NCBI GenBank assembly: GCA_015233655.1
Contig: JADFXI010000007.1
Span: 4,103 to 53,645 of the forward strand
Length of the DNA: 49,543 nt
Source: Nitrospirota bacterium
GTDB taxonomy: Bacteria; Nitrospirota; Thermodesulfovibrionia; Thermodesulfovibrionales; Dissulfurispiraceae
Direction of reading: 5' to 3'
Part shown: piece by piece, positions 24,833 through 33,113 of the stretch
Position numbering within the stretch: the first letter of the stretch is position 1
Layout: each line of letters begins with the position of its first letter
Notes under the pieces: model-generated
The model's input: the letters and a program-made list of their open reading frames with translations, nothing else
The model's database searches: none
Told to the model about the DNA's origin: nothing
Made by a program: the position numbers and the translations under genes

Positions 24833-25336
24833 CTATTTTATGTCCGACGGCCTGACCGGAGGAGGCATTGGTTTTAAAGGCTTGAACCTCGGCTCATGAG
24901 GCCAATGGCAGTGGACACATAACCTGTATTGTTTCTCGCCGTTCCACATTCCTGTGCGCTTCCCGTGCAGGCCGGCCTTCCATTCCCGAAGTATGGTGCC
25001 GTGACATTGGCCGCAAAGGTTATATGATTCATCGAAACTGACAAGCTTCCCGTTAGCGAGCCTTAACGTGTCCCTGTTATCCGGATTATGACAATCAAAA
25101 CACCATCCGCCGGGCATATGTTTCAGCACAATGTCCTGGTGCATTTCGAGTTTCCTCGGCTTCCTGTTAGGAGGCATAAAAGCATGGCATTGTGAGCATG
25201 GGAATATCCCGGGTGAAAAAGGCGGGGGAGGGACTAAAAAATGCTTGGGTACGTCCTGTTCAGATGAAGCTTTTAAAGGCGGTTGCAAGAGTATCAAGAG
25301 AAACAGGCCGGCTAGAGCAAAAAGGATCTTCTTCAT
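24833..25336 (-). CDS. Periplasmic tetrahaem cytochrome c
   Basis: 167 residues with signal peptide (KKILFALAGLFLLILLQPPLKASS). CxxCH motifs: CSQCH, CFDCH, CGQCH and CVHCH. Proline-rich surroundings (VPPPPFSPG, PMPPPVRPSD). The start at 25336 is picked as the one beginning the signal peptide, though the Shine-Dalgarno is weak. It probably moves electrons to or from the adjacent ferredoxin. It lies after a 160-base gap from the upstream NrfD gene, so it may have its own promoter. Confidence 0.88.
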   Translation of the reverse strand: MKKILFALAGLFLLILLQPPLKASSEQDVPKHFLVPPPPFSPGIFPCSQCHAFMPPNRKPRKLEMHQDIVLKHMPGGWCFDCHNPDNRDTLRLANGKLVSFDESYNLCGQCHGTILREWKAGLHGKRTGMWNGEKQYRLCVHCHWPHEPRFKPLKPMPPPVRPSDIK

Positions 25337-25438
25337 TTGTTTTTCCATTCGATATGGCAACCTTGTTTTTTCGTATAATAGAATACGCCGTAGACACATA
25401 GCAAGCATTATTTTAACGAGGACGGTCAGGAAGGCTTG

Positions 25439-25482
25439 ACCACAGAGACAGAGACTTTATCTGTCATCTCTGTCCCTGTGGT
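25439..25482 (-). terminator. Hairpin between the two NrfD modules
   Basis: ACCACAGAGACAGAGA and TCTCTGTCCCTGTGGT form a 16-bp stem with one mismatch and a 12-base loop. It lies downstream of the first NrfD stop on the minus strand, with no following U-run, so it is a weak terminator, a processing site or an attenuator between the two modules. It may lower expression of the second module. Confidence 0.5.
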
Positions 25483-25495
25483 TTGTTATTAATAT

Positions 25496-26749
25496 TTAGT
25501 GTGATTCTTCATAATTGAATATGGGGAATATATGGCTGAGCACCCAGAAAAGAACAAAGGGCATGACAAAAATACCGAGCGCGCCGAAAAGTCCTTCTTT
25601 CAGGGTCTCCCAGTCATGCGGTATTATAGGCAACTCATAATGCATGTATCCCATGAAAGTCAAAGAGAACGCCTGTCCGCCGATAACAACATTATATCTC
25701 ATCATGAATACCCCGAAGAGCACGAGTAAGACCCCGACTACGGCCCTTCTCAAGGTCAGCCCCGGCAGCAGGAACAGAATGAACGGCACGGCGTTGCCGA
25801 GTCCGTACTGGAAGAGAAAGATAGCTGCAAAGTCCCTTCCGTAGATAACACTCCTGAGAACATCCCATGACTTCACAGCGGTATATCCCCTGAAGATAAG
25901 GTCCAGCAACTCAAGGCTGATTGCGGCTATCAGGAAGAACAGGAGATATTTCGCAGTCATCCTGATAACATTTATTTCTACGCTCTTGAGGTCTTCCTTG
26001 GTCTGGAAACCGACAGCATGGGCTTTTTTGATCCCCATTAAGAACTTTCTCAGTTCCATCGTTATTATGTATGTCAGCATGCAAAGCGCGATCCCCGACA
26101 CAACGGCGGACATAATGAATATGACAGGCATAAGAGGCGTCATCCAGAGTGCATTTGCCTTGACCGAGCCGAAGATGAACCCTGCGTAACCATGAAGAAA
26201 ACATGCAACAGGGATTCCTATCCCGGCGAGTGTTTTTATGGCCTTTTCATCTTTGTGCAGTGCTTCTTGGCTTATATCCGTTACGCCTAGAGTCAGAGCG
26301 CAGAAGACCAGATACAGGATGTTTTCGTACAAACTCTTGTCCTGTTTTTCCCTCAGGGCCAGGGCACTCTCGACAAAGTGCTTCCTGTACAGAAACCACA
26401 ACTCGGATGCAACAATAGCGCCATATGAAAAGAACACTATACCGAAAGCGGCGATAGCTGAGGTAAAGTGGGGGGTCATCATGACATTTATTCCCCTGAA
26501 CGGATGCTGCAGATGCAGAACAATGGGCATCGGAGCGGCAAAGAGAAGGGCAAAGGAAAAAACGAGTGCAAAGCGCGCAATGTCCTTAAGCTCCTTTATG
26601 CCGAAAACATGGTAGAGGGACGACAGAACAAAGGCCCCAGCCACCAGCCCTGTCATGAACGGGTACATGACAATCTGAATGCTCCAATATATATATTCAT
26701 TAGGGAGTACGAATAATTCCTTTAAAGTCCAGATTTCTCCATGAACCAT
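25496..26749 (-). CDS. NrfD/PsrC-type membrane protein
   Basis: 417 residues, about ten helices. Segments such as LNEYIYWSIQ-like opening (LPNEYIYWSIQIVMYPF), RGINVMMTPHFTSAIAAFG and GFIFGSVKANALW fit the NrfD branch of quinone-interacting proteins. Unlike the second copy it has no CBS extension. It pairs with the ferredoxin gene just upstream (gap 2 bases; AGGAGGT inside the ferredoxin end serves as ribosome-binding site). This gene ends the first module at the hairpin. Confidence 0.92.
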   Translation of the reverse strand: MVHGEIWTLKELFVLPNEYIYWSIQIVMYPFMTGLVAGAFVLSSLYHVFGIKELKDIARFALVFSFALLFAAPMPIVLHLQHPFRGINVMMTPHFTSAIAAFGIVFFSYGAIVASELWFLYRKHFVESALALREKQDKSLYENILYLVFCALTLGVTDISQEALHKDEKAIKTLAGIGIPVACFLHGYAGFIFGSVKANALWMTPLMPVIFIMSAVVSGIALCMLTYIITMELRKFLMGIKKAHAVGFQTKEDLKSVEINVIRMTAKYLLFFLIAAISLELLDLIFRGYTAVKSWDVLRSVIYGRDFAAIFLFQYGLGNAVPFILFLLPGLTLRRAVVGVLLVLFGVFMMRYNVVIGGQAFSLTFMGYMHYELPIIPHDWETLKEGLFGALGIFVMPFVLFWVLSHIFPIFNYEESH

Positions 26750-26751
26750 GA

Positions 26752-27537
26752 TTATCTTACCTCCTCATCCAGGCCGATATAATAGACCTGCGGTTTAGTT
26801 CCGTATTCGCTCTTCAGTATCCCGACTCTCTCTGTCGTAACTATCTTTGTCACAGGGTCATTCGGGTCCTTGATGTTGCCGATCATTCTGGCACCGAAAG
26901 GACAGGCCTGAACGCAAGCGGTCTTTAAGCCCTTAGATATCCTGTGATAGCAGAAATTGCATTTCTCCGCCGTATGGTATTTGGGGTGGAAAAACCTTAC
27001 GCCGTACGGACAACCCATAATGCAGTACCCGCAGCCGATGCACCAGGTCCTGTCGACGAGCACAACCCCGTCAGGCGTCTGATATGTGGCTCCCACAGGG
27101 CAAACCTGCACGCATGGCGGGTTCTCGCACTGGTTGCAGAGTTTGGGGACAAAGAAAGACCTCCTGATGTCTTCGTTCTTTACGTCCTGAAATTTACCTA
27201 GTCCGAGGTCGATCTTGTTTGTCGTGAAACCGTCGCGGGCGCCTTTTGGGGTATCGGCGAAGAGCCTGCCGTCCTTGGTATTGACATATCTCTCTACCCA
27301 GGTCCTTGTGACATTGGCATCGTATGGGATCTCATTCTCTATCTTGCATGCCTTCACACAGAAGCCGCATCCGACGCACTTGTAAGTGTCGACGAGAAAT
27401 ACCCATCGGGTCTTACCGATGCCCTGGCTGTCGGCAAGAATTTTTTTCGGATTTACTATTTCGATAGCTGCAAGCGGCACCGCCAATCCGGCCGCTCCCT
27501 TTACCGTATATTTTAGAAAATCTCTTCTCGATATCAC
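26752..27537 (-). CDS. Tat-exported four-cluster [4Fe-4S] ferredoxin
   Basis: 261 residues. Twin-arginine leader SRRDFLKYTVKGAAG. Motifs CVGCGFCVKAC, CNQCENPPCVQVCP, CIGCGYCIMGCP and CNFCYHRISKGLKTACVQACP give four cubane clusters. GTG start at 27537 is supported by AGGAGG eight bases upstream. Similar in type to the second module's ferredoxin but with a different spacer between the first and second motifs (about 80 residues including KNEDIRRSFF). Sits between the tetrahaem cytochrome and NrfD. Confidence 0.95.
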   Translation of the reverse strand: MISRRDFLKYTVKGAAGLAVPLAAIEIVNPKKILADSQGIGKTRWVFLVDTYKCVGCGFCVKACKIENEIPYDANVTRTWVERYVNTKDGRLFADTPKGARDGFTTNKIDLGLGKFQDVKNEDIRRSFFVPKLCNQCENPPCVQVCPVGATYQTPDGVVLVDRTWCIGCGYCIMGCPYGVRFFHPKYHTAEKCNFCYHRISKGLKTACVQACPFGARMIGNIKDPNDPVTKIVTTERVGILKSEYGTKPQVYYIGLDEEVR

Positions 27538-27547
27538 GTCAATCCTC

Positions 27548-28018
27548 CTATCTTATGCTGAGATTGGGCTTGTGCGGGTTATGACAAGTCACGCATTGAA
27601 AGTCCCGGTTGTGCGTGTCAGGGTCAATGCCCCTGATTTTTGCCCTTCCGCTCGATGGATAGGGCAGCGGGAAATGGCACCTCAAACACTGTGCCCTGCT
27701 GCGGTCAATCGCCAATTTAGGAGGATCTGACGGATGGTCGATGGCAGGACCATGGCAGTTCTCACATTGGATTATCGAGTGGGGCGACTTCAGGATACTT
27801 TCGTACTTGTCGCTATGACAGTCTTTACAATAATCCCTTCCCTGGTACTTAACTTTGACCTGTTTCCAGTCTTCTATGTTGTTGTTCCTGTACCAGCCAT
27901 ACATAAAACCCCTTTCATGAATTCCGAAGTCATGCGGCACATAGAAGAGTCTTGCAATCAGGATAAGTACGATAATCCCGATTACTGCGAAAAGCGGCCT
28001 CCATACATGGTTCTTCAT
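27548..28018 (-). CDS. Membrane-anchored tetrahaem cytochrome c
   Basis: 156 residues. An uncleaved-looking N-terminal helix (FAVIGIIVLILIARLFYV) precedes four CxxCH motifs: CKDCH, CENCH, CLRCH and CVTCH. It is translated from GGAGGCG-spaced ATG. Lying between the 11-haem cytochrome and the ferredoxin, it likely carries electrons inside the complex. Confidence 0.9.
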   Translation of the reverse strand: MKNHVWRPLFAVIGIIVLILIARLFYVPHDFGIHERGFMYGWYRNNNIEDWKQVKVKYQGRDYCKDCHSDKYESILKSPHSIIQCENCHGPAIDHPSDPPKLAIDRSRAQCLRCHFPLPYPSSGRAKIRGIDPDTHNRDFQCVTCHNPHKPNLSIR

Positions 28019-28040
28019 ATAATCGCCTCCATTCTATATC

Positions 28041-29042
28041 TTATGATCCTATGAATTTCTTCGGATCCCTGTATTCGTGGCACTTAGTACAAGTCGTTTT
28101 AGCCTGTTCCGGAGTTATGTGCCATATATGCGGCTTATGACAGTCAACGCATTTCAAGTTCATGGTAGTGATATGCAGGTCGTGTTTCCCCACATTCTTT
28201 TGCACTTTGTGGCACTTCAGGCAGACGTCCATGTCAGGTCTCACTTTTGCGTGGGGCTTGTGGCAGACGTAGCAATAGAACTGCATAGGCGCATTCTCAG
28301 GCACAGTTATTTTTGTCGCTTTATTGACAAGCTGCTCAGACGGCTGGAAATATTTTACGTCGATAGAACCGCCCTCAATAAGTTCTTTCCTCCCTTTCTC
28401 GCCTCCGTGGCAGAAGAGACACTTATCTCTCTCCGGTTTCAGGTCCTTGCTTCGGTCAGTGTGGCAGTTGAGGCAGGCCAGCCCTTCCATTCCGACCCCG
28501 TGCACCTCTTTGTCCTTATGGCACTTCACGCAGAACCTTTGTTCAGGCAGGAACTGGTGCGTGACATATCCATGGCATTTGGAGCATTCAATCTGCTCGA
28601 TGAATACGTGCTTGGCATGGTAGCGCGACTTGTTTACCTGTGGAGCATTGGGATACTTGCTGTTCTTGTCCCAGTGGCATTCTATGCATATTTTCCAGGC
28701 TACAAGGATAGCGCCGTGCCTCGGAGAAACGCTCTTCTGTCCCAGCACTGCGAACTTGTACATCTGGGTTATCTGATCTAACTTTGTGGAGTGATGGCAT
28801 TGATGGCAGTTCACATCACGATGCACGCTATGCGCCCATGCTTTGTTGGCTGCGTCATGGACGTGGCACATCATGCAGGCATTGGGATCATTCTCAAAAT
28901 AATCATTTATCTTGTACCCGATAAGACCCATTCCTACGACGAACACAAGGGCGAGCGCCATAAGGATTACCTTGGTACGGGCAGAAATGCCCACTGTAAA
29001 CCAGACGATAGCTTTTTCGAGCAATTTTAACGGATTGAACAT
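28041..29042 (-). CDS. NapC-like membrane-anchored 11-haem cytochrome c
   Basis: 333 residues. N-terminal helix VILMALALVFVVGMGLIGYK, then CMMCH, CHQCH, CIECH, CSKCH, CVKCH, CLNCH, CLFCH, CYVCH, CLKCH, CVDCH and CTKCH. The first part (to CHQCH) is like NapC/NirT quinol dehydrogenases, while the rest is a long haem wire. First gene of the minus-strand block; GGAGGG precedes the ATG. It likely passes electrons over the membrane surface to an external partner. Confidence 0.92.
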   Translation of the reverse strand: MFNPLKLLEKAIVWFTVGISARTKVILMALALVFVVGMGLIGYKINDYFENDPNACMMCHVHDAANKAWAHSVHRDVNCHQCHHSTKLDQITQMYKFAVLGQKSVSPRHGAILVAWKICIECHWDKNSKYPNAPQVNKSRYHAKHVFIEQIECSKCHGYVTHQFLPEQRFCVKCHKDKEVHGVGMEGLACLNCHTDRSKDLKPERDKCLFCHGGEKGRKELIEGGSIDVKYFQPSEQLVNKATKITVPENAPMQFYCYVCHKPHAKVRPDMDVCLKCHKVQKNVGKHDLHITTMNLKCVDCHKPHIWHITPEQAKTTCTKCHEYRDPKKFIGS

Positions 29043-29119
29043 CTATAAACCCTCCCATATAATTTCATTAAATAACGTGGAACCAAGAAATCAGAGTAAC
29101 CTTTCGGCGCCAATAACCA

Positions 29120-30409
29120 TCAATCCTTAAGACCGCACAAAACCTCGTATGCCGCATTTACGGTTTCGTCTATATCTTTATTTGCATGGGCCAGAGAAAT
29201 GAAGCCTGCTTCGAATTGTGAAGGCGCCAGATTGATACCACGTTCCAGCATGCCTCTGAAGAACCTCGCAAACTTCTCCCTGTCGGCTGTCTTTGCAGTC
29301 TCCCAATCCACGACGTCTGTACCTGTAAAATAAGTGCAGAACATGGTGCCTGCCCTGTAAAATCTTGTCGTGACACCCGCTTTTTTCGCGGCTTCCGTCA
29401 ACCCTTTTTCGAGGCGGCGCATTGTCTTCTCGAGTGTCTCATAAGTGCTTTTTCTAGACAATATTTTTAATGTCTCGATGCCTGCAGTCATTGCAAGCGG
29501 GTTCCCCGACAGCGTGCCTGCCTGGTAAACAGGACCTTCAGGAGAAATAACCGACATGATATCTTTTCTTCCCCCATAAGCCCCCACAGGCAATCCCCCG
29601 CCTATGACCTTCCCGAGGCAAGTCATGTCAGGCTTGATTCCATAATGCGCCTGGGCGCCGCCGTATGAGACCCTGAACCCCGTCATCACTTCGTCGAATA
29701 TGAGAACGATGCCGTGCTTCTTTGTCTCCTTCCTTAATGTCTCCAGGAAGCCGGCCCTGGGCAGTACACACCCTATGTTGCCAACCACGGGCTCAACAAT
29801 AACAGCGGCAATCGATTTGCCTTCCCTGTTCAGCATCTCTCTGAAAGTCTTTGCATCATTAAAGGGAAGCGTGATAGTGTTACGCGCATATGACTTGGGA
29901 ACGCCGGGGCTGTCCGGAACGCCGAAGGTCGCAGCGCCGGAACCGGCCCTGACCAAAAGGCCGTCTGCGTGGCCGTGATAACATCCTTCGAATTTTATTA
30001 TCTTGTCTCTTCCGGTAAAGCCTCTCGCCGCCCTTAAAGCGCTCATCGTGGCCTCTGTGCCGGAATTCACCATTCTTATTTTCTGTATAGACGGATAAGC
30101 CGCCATAACCAATTCAGCGAGATCTATTTCAAGAGGGGAAGGAGCGCCGAAGCTGGTGCCTTTGTCAGCGGCAGCTTTGAGGGCTTTTACTACTGCGGGA
30201 TGGGCATGCCCCAATATGAGGGGGCCCCACGAAAGAACGTAATCAATGTATGCATTGCCATCTACATCATACAGCCGGGGGCCTTTTGCCTTGCTGATAA
30301 AAAGCGGGAAACCGCCCACTGCCTTAAAGGCCCTGACAGGACTGTTCACTCCTCCTGGCATTATACCGAGGGCTTTTTTGTAAAGGGCTTTTGACTTTCC
30401 TGTTCCCAT
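29120..30409 (-). CDS. hemL: Glutamate-1-semialdehyde 2,1-aminomutase
   Basis: 429 residues. PLP enzyme making 5-aminolevulinate by the C5 pathway. Start ATG 30409 ([20 protein letters not shown]) is preferred over an upstream in-frame start; GGGGA lies just before it. Motifs: [46 protein letters not shown] and the PLP lysine in [17 protein letters not shown]. Supplies haem for the many cytochromes next door; the cytochrome block begins 77 bases downstream. Confidence 0.97.
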   Translation of the reverse strand: MGTGKSKALYKKALGIMPGGVNSPVRAFKAVGGFPLFISKAKGPRLYDVDGNAYIDYVLSWGPLILGHAHPAVVKALKAAADKGTSFGAPSPLEIDLAELVMAAYPSIQKIRMVNSGTEATMSALRAARGFTGRDKIIKFEGCYHGHADGLLVRAGSGAATFGVPDSPGVPKSYARNTITLPFNDAKTFREMLNREGKSIAAVIVEPVVGNIGCVLPRAGFLETLRKETKKHGIVLIFDEVMTGFRVSYGGAQAHYGIKPDMTCLGKVIGGGLPVGAYGGRKDIMSVISPEGPVYQAGTLSGNPLAMTAGIETLKILSRKSTYETLEKTMRRLEKGLTEAAKKAGVTTRFYRAGTMFCTYFTGTDVVDWETAKTADREKFARFFRGMLERGINLAPSQFEAGFISLAHANKDIDETVNAAYEVLCGLKD

Positions 30410-30445
30410 ATTATCCCCTGAGACTGCAGATACAAAACATGACAA

Positions 30446-30473
30446 TCTATCACAAATGGCGGGCCGTTGTCAA
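30446..30473 (-). promoter_or_regulatory. Possible promoter for hemL
   Basis: Minus strand TTGACA, 16-base spacer, GATAGA, about 37 bases before the hemL ATG. The -35 is consensus, the -10 weak. Confidence 0.35.
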
Positions 30474-30544
30474 AACATGGGACACTTGGAAACAGGAATA
30501 AAACTAATGAGATTATAAGGAGATCTTATTTAAACGAGGCGAGG

Positions 30545-30958
30545 TCATTCGGACTTCAAATCATTCCTTAATACGGTCAGGACAATCAGGGGGACTGCTT
30601 CAATCAAATAACCGGCAACCGTAGCCCAGAAAACCATAATGGCGAGGATAGAAAAGGGCTCTACGGCTTTTTGTTTAAAATAGTACTGTACGGCGTGAGA
30701 AAATGCGTAAAAAAAGCCCCATAGTAAAGGTGCGACGAGGGCCAAAATGACTAATTGTATGAAGGGCTTTTTGTCGGATAACTTCCACAGGATTGCCGCA
30801 AAAATAAAATAAGGTATGAAAATCGGGTATGCGTCGAACAGACGCGACAGCAGAAGACTTATATCCAGGCCATTTAAGAGGGAAGAAACGATAAGGTAAA
30901 TGCACCACACACCGAAGGGGAAAAACAGCGACAACTGAAAGAAGCGTGACTTCGTCAT
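30545..30958 (-). CDS. Small integral membrane protein, unknown
   Basis: 137 residues, four predicted membrane helices (about 8-27, 45-61, 68-90 and 105-128). Not recognised by family. Segment VEPFSILAIMVFWATVAGYLIE near the C-terminus and SDKKPF between helices two and three show no known motif. It has a good promoter of its own upstream, and is followed by a 135-base gap before hemL, so it appears to be a monocistronic gene. Confidence 0.7.
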   Translation of the reverse strand: MTKSRFFQLSLFFPFGVWCIYLIVSSLLNGLDISLLLSRLFDAYPIFIPYFIFAAILWKLSDKKPFIQLVILALVAPLLWGFFYAFSHAVQYYFKQKAVEPFSILAIMVFWATVAGYLIEAVPLIVLTVLRNDLKSE

Positions 30959-31027
30959 CGGCAGTTCCTGCTATTTTTGAGATCCGTCAAGGGTTAAGCA
31001 ACCTCCCCGAATAGATATAGGATAAAT

Positions 31028-31055
31028 TTTATACTGATTTGCGCCGCGTTGTCAA
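31028..31055 (-). promoter_or_regulatory. Sigma-70 promoter for the small membrane protein
   Basis: Minus strand TTGACA, 16 bases, TATAAA, leaving a leader of about 65 bases. Both hexamers are near consensus. Confidence 0.5.
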
Positions 31056-31088
31056 GAAAATTAATTTTTTGTTGTAATTCATTAATTA

Positions 31089-31122
31089 GGTGCCTTAAGC
31101 ACCAAAAACAGGTGTTTTTGGT
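31089..31122. repeat. Overlapping inverted repeats between divergent promoters
   Basis: GGTGC/GCACC (31089-31103) is followed by ACCAAAAACA/TGTTTTTGGT (31101-31122); the shared CACC arm can pair with either the upstream or the downstream GGTG. Because the flanking genes diverge, this is not a normal terminator. It could be an operator or an old terminator. Confidence 0.45.
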
Positions 31123-31133
31123 ACGGGCAGGAG

Positions 31134-31168
31134 CCTTGATATTATAATATCAAGGCATTATAATATCA
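31134..31168 (+). promoter_or_regulatory. Promoter and palindromic operator of toxin-antitoxin module
   Basis: A perfect 22-bp palindrome (31134-31155, CCTTGATATT mirrored) is followed by a second copy of its right half, ATTATAATATCA (31141-31152 and 31157-31168). The TTGATA -35 at 31136 lies inside the palindrome and a TATAAT -10 at 31159 lies in the repeat with a 17-base spacer. Binding by the RHH antitoxin would block the promoter, the usual autoregulation of such pairs. Confidence 0.6.
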
Positions 31169-31193
31169 TTAAAAGAACTGCGGAGGTTTGACC

Positions 31194-31433
31194 ATGAAAG
31201 GAGCGACTACATTGCGGCTGCCGGATAACCGGCTTAAAGCTATCAGGGCGATAGCGGGATATGAAAACAGATCTCTATCCGATATCTATACTGAACTGAC
31301 GGACGAATATATTGCGCGGCATAAAGAAACTCTCGATTTGCTGAATATTCCAGGGATACTTGAGGAATGTAAAGAAGGGTTAGAGGAAATCCGCGCTGGC
31401 GGAGGTAAAGACTTAAATGCCCTGGACGGTTAA
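31194..31433 (+). CDS. Ribbon-helix-helix antitoxin
   Basis: 79 residues. The opening KGATTLRLPDNRLKAIRAIA is a RHH DNA-binding strand and helix, followed by YENRSLSDIYTELTDEYI and a C-terminal toxin-neutralising tail. ATG 31194 has GGAGG seven bases upstream. It overlaps the toxin gene by 17 bases, the standard antitoxin-first order. Confidence 0.8.
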   Translation: MKGATTLRLPDNRLKAIRAIAGYENRSLSDIYTELTDEYIARHKETLDLLNIPGILEECKEGLEEIRAGGGKDLNALDG

Positions 31434-31689
31434 ATTATCCACGAAGGCCACCAATTATTTTGATCATCTGGACAAAAATTTAAGGAAACGAATTAAAGAG
31501 GGTTTGCGGGAAATGGCTGCTCTGGATCAGCCGCTCAGCCACCCGAAAGCGCAACCATTGACAGGAGCTTTGAAAGGGTTTAACCGATTGCATATAGGAG
31601 GCTACCGAGTAGTATTTTCATTGCTGCCAGCGGAGCGTATTGTCGCGGTTGTTTCGATCCGACCACGTGGCGATGTCTATAAAAAATGA
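31417..31689 (+). CDS. RelE/ParE family toxin
   Basis: 90 residues. TVKLSTKATNYFDHLDKNLRKRI at the start and the C-terminal GYRVVFSLLPAERIVAVVSIRPRGDVYKK form the RelE/ParE fold (basic strand with HIGGYR). RelE members cleave mRNA at the ribosome; ParE members poison gyrase; which applies is unclear from sequence. Paired with the RHH antitoxin. Confidence 0.85.
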   Translation: MPWTVKLSTKATNYFDHLDKNLRKRIKEGLREMAALDQPLSHPKAQPLTGALKGFNRLHIGGYRVVFSLLPAERIVAVVSIRPRGDVYKK

Positions 31690-31898
31690 CGAGAGAGCTT
31701 TCCTGTCTCAATCCCCAAAACAGCCAGCTTCTTATCTCTCTTCAACTTCTTTAACTGATACTCCGCCCGCCTGGCCTCCTTAAAAAAACAAAGAGGCTAA
31801 TCGATCCCGAGCAAAAACAAACTGTGCCCCTACCATGATTATCGATCTGTTGACAAGAGAGGACTGGAATAATTAAAGTGGTTTCATAACGCTGCTTA
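31690..31898. other. Non-coding gap with possible decayed coding fragment
   Basis: No convincing gene. On the minus strand there is an open stretch of about 40 codons near 31680-31790 with a basic, coding-like composition (KEARRAEYQLKKLKRDKKLA) but no start codon and no recognisable family, possibly debris. Nothing else was seen. Confidence 0.4.
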
Positions 31899-32702
31899 TT
31901 GCAGACGACTTTGGAGGGACGACTGAGAAAACTGATATTCCATGACGGCATATATAAAACCGCGCCGGTCAGCGTCTCCTTAATTGATAAGAAAATGCCG
32001 TCGACCGGTTTTTACCGCAGGATGGCGGCCATAGTGTTAAGGTCCAGCTCCAGGGCGAAGCGTGGCCGCTACGGTGACCAGGGATGGTCGGACAGCAGCC
32101 GCGAAATCATGGAGGCGCTTGAGCAGGTAGGCGTTATTATTGAGGTGACCGGCGGAGATGTCTTGATCAATACCGGCGGCCCATGCGTTTTTATCGGCAA
32201 CCACATGAGCACTCTCGAAACGTTTATTCTGCCCTGCATTGTTGAACCGTATAAAGATGTTACCTTTGTGGTAAAGCAAAGCCTTATAGATTACCCCGTT
32301 TTCAGGCATGTAATGCGTTCGAGGCACCCTGTAGTCGTGGGCCGGACAAACCCGCGCGAGGACCTTAGGGCCGTGCTTGAGGGAGGGACGGAGAGGTTGA
32401 ATGCCGGAAGGTCGATAATTATTTTTCCCCAAACCACGAGGACCCCTGTGTTCGATGCTGCTTCATTCAACACCATAGGCATCAAGCTTGCAAAAAAAGC
32501 GGGTGTGCCGGTTGTGCCGATTGCGCTTAGAACTGACGCATGGGGCAATGGAAAACATTTAAAGGACTTCGGCAGGATTGACCCGTCCAGGGCAGTGTAT
32601 TTTGCCTTCGGCGAGCCTATGGCCGTAAAAGGAAACGGCGCCGAGGAGCACCGCAAGGTCATAGATTTTATAACTTGCAATCTTAAAACCTGGGGGGACT
32701 GA
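31899..32702 (+). CDS. PlsC-like acyltransferase (LPLAT superfamily)
   Basis: Up to 267 residues. Family motifs are present but altered: the HX4D box is HMSTLE (Glu for Asp) in CVFIGNHMSTLETF, and FPEGTR is FPQTTRT. Other parts such as VVPIALRTDAWG match the fold. The enzyme would acylate a lysophospholipid or similar on the inner membrane face. The start is uncertain: TTG 31899 gives the longest protein, while the next ATG is 31995; GGAGGG at 31913 suits neither well. Its stop overlaps the ATG of a 26-codon frame. Confidence 0.72.
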   Translation: MQTTLEGRLRKLIFHDGIYKTAPVSVSLIDKKMPSTGFYRRMAAIVLRSSSRAKRGRYGDQGWSDSSREIMEALEQVGVIIEVTGGDVLINTGGPCVFIGNHMSTLETFILPCIVEPYKDVTFVVKQSLIDYPVFRHVMRSRHPVVVGRTNPREDLRAVLEGGTERLNAGRSIIIFPQTTRTPVFDAASFNTIGIKLAKKAGVPVVPIALRTDAWGNGKHLKDFGRIDPSRAVYFAFGEPMAVKGNGAEEHRKVIDFITCNLKTWGD

Positions 32703-32747
32703 TGACGAAAGAACAAAATAATGCAGTAACCCACCGGATTTTTTCTG

Positions 32748-32776
32748 TTGCCTTACCAAAGCGCCTGTTTTATGAT
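32748..32776 (+). promoter_or_regulatory. Possible promoter for the small exported protein
   Basis: TTGCCT, 17 bases, TATGAT, ending 30 bases before the ATG at 32807. The -10 is five of six. Confidence 0.38.
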
Positions 32777-32806
32777 AAGTAAAATTATTCTAAAGGGGGG
32801 AAAGAG

Positions 32807-33085
32807 ATGAAAATCAAAGCCGGTTTGTTGTGCTTGGTGATGTTACTCGTTAGTTCTGTTGCCTGGGCTGTGGAGTATAAAAGCAAGATGATGCCTGCGG
32901 ACGAAGTTATTGTGGTAAACCTTAAACAGTCTTGTATGGCCAAAAGGATTATCGGAAAAAGGACCCTCTCCAACAATGAATATGAAGTTTGGTTTACCAC
33001 TGCTGTCGGTACAGATCATAGGCAACTTGTCAAACTTGATAATGATTTATGGATATTGGACGGTGAGATAGTCCTGACCAAATAA
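32807..33085 (+). CDS. Small exported protein of unknown function
   Basis: 92 residues. GGGGGGAAAGAG precedes the ATG. A clear signal peptide (KIKAGLLCLVMLLVSSVAWA) gives a mature protein of about 70 residues with one Cys (QSCMAKR) and alternating strands (YEVWFTTAVG, DLWILDGEIV). No family recognised; the fold looks small and beta-rich. Its own promoter and terminal spacing suggest a separate transcript. Confidence 0.75.
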   Translation: MKIKAGLLCLVMLLVSSVAWAVEYKSKMMPADEVIVVNLKQSCMAKRIIGKRTLSNNEYEVWFTTAVGTDHRQLVKLDNDLWILDGEIVLTK

Positions 33086-33113
33086 TCGCTTCTTTTGACA
33101 TGGTTTTCGACGC

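Noticed and set aside
28077-28781. Long plus-strand frame opposite the 11-haem cytochrome
   Set aside because: Antisense shadow of the CxxCH-rich gene; no independent start signal.
31680-31790. Coding-like minus-strand fragment after relE
   Set aside because: About 40 codons with no start codon and no family; could be chance composition.
32702-32782. 26-codon frame starting in the acyltransferase stop (TGATG)
   Set aside because: Coupling geometry is attractive, but the peptide has no recognisable feature and a likely promoter overlaps it; kept only as a note.
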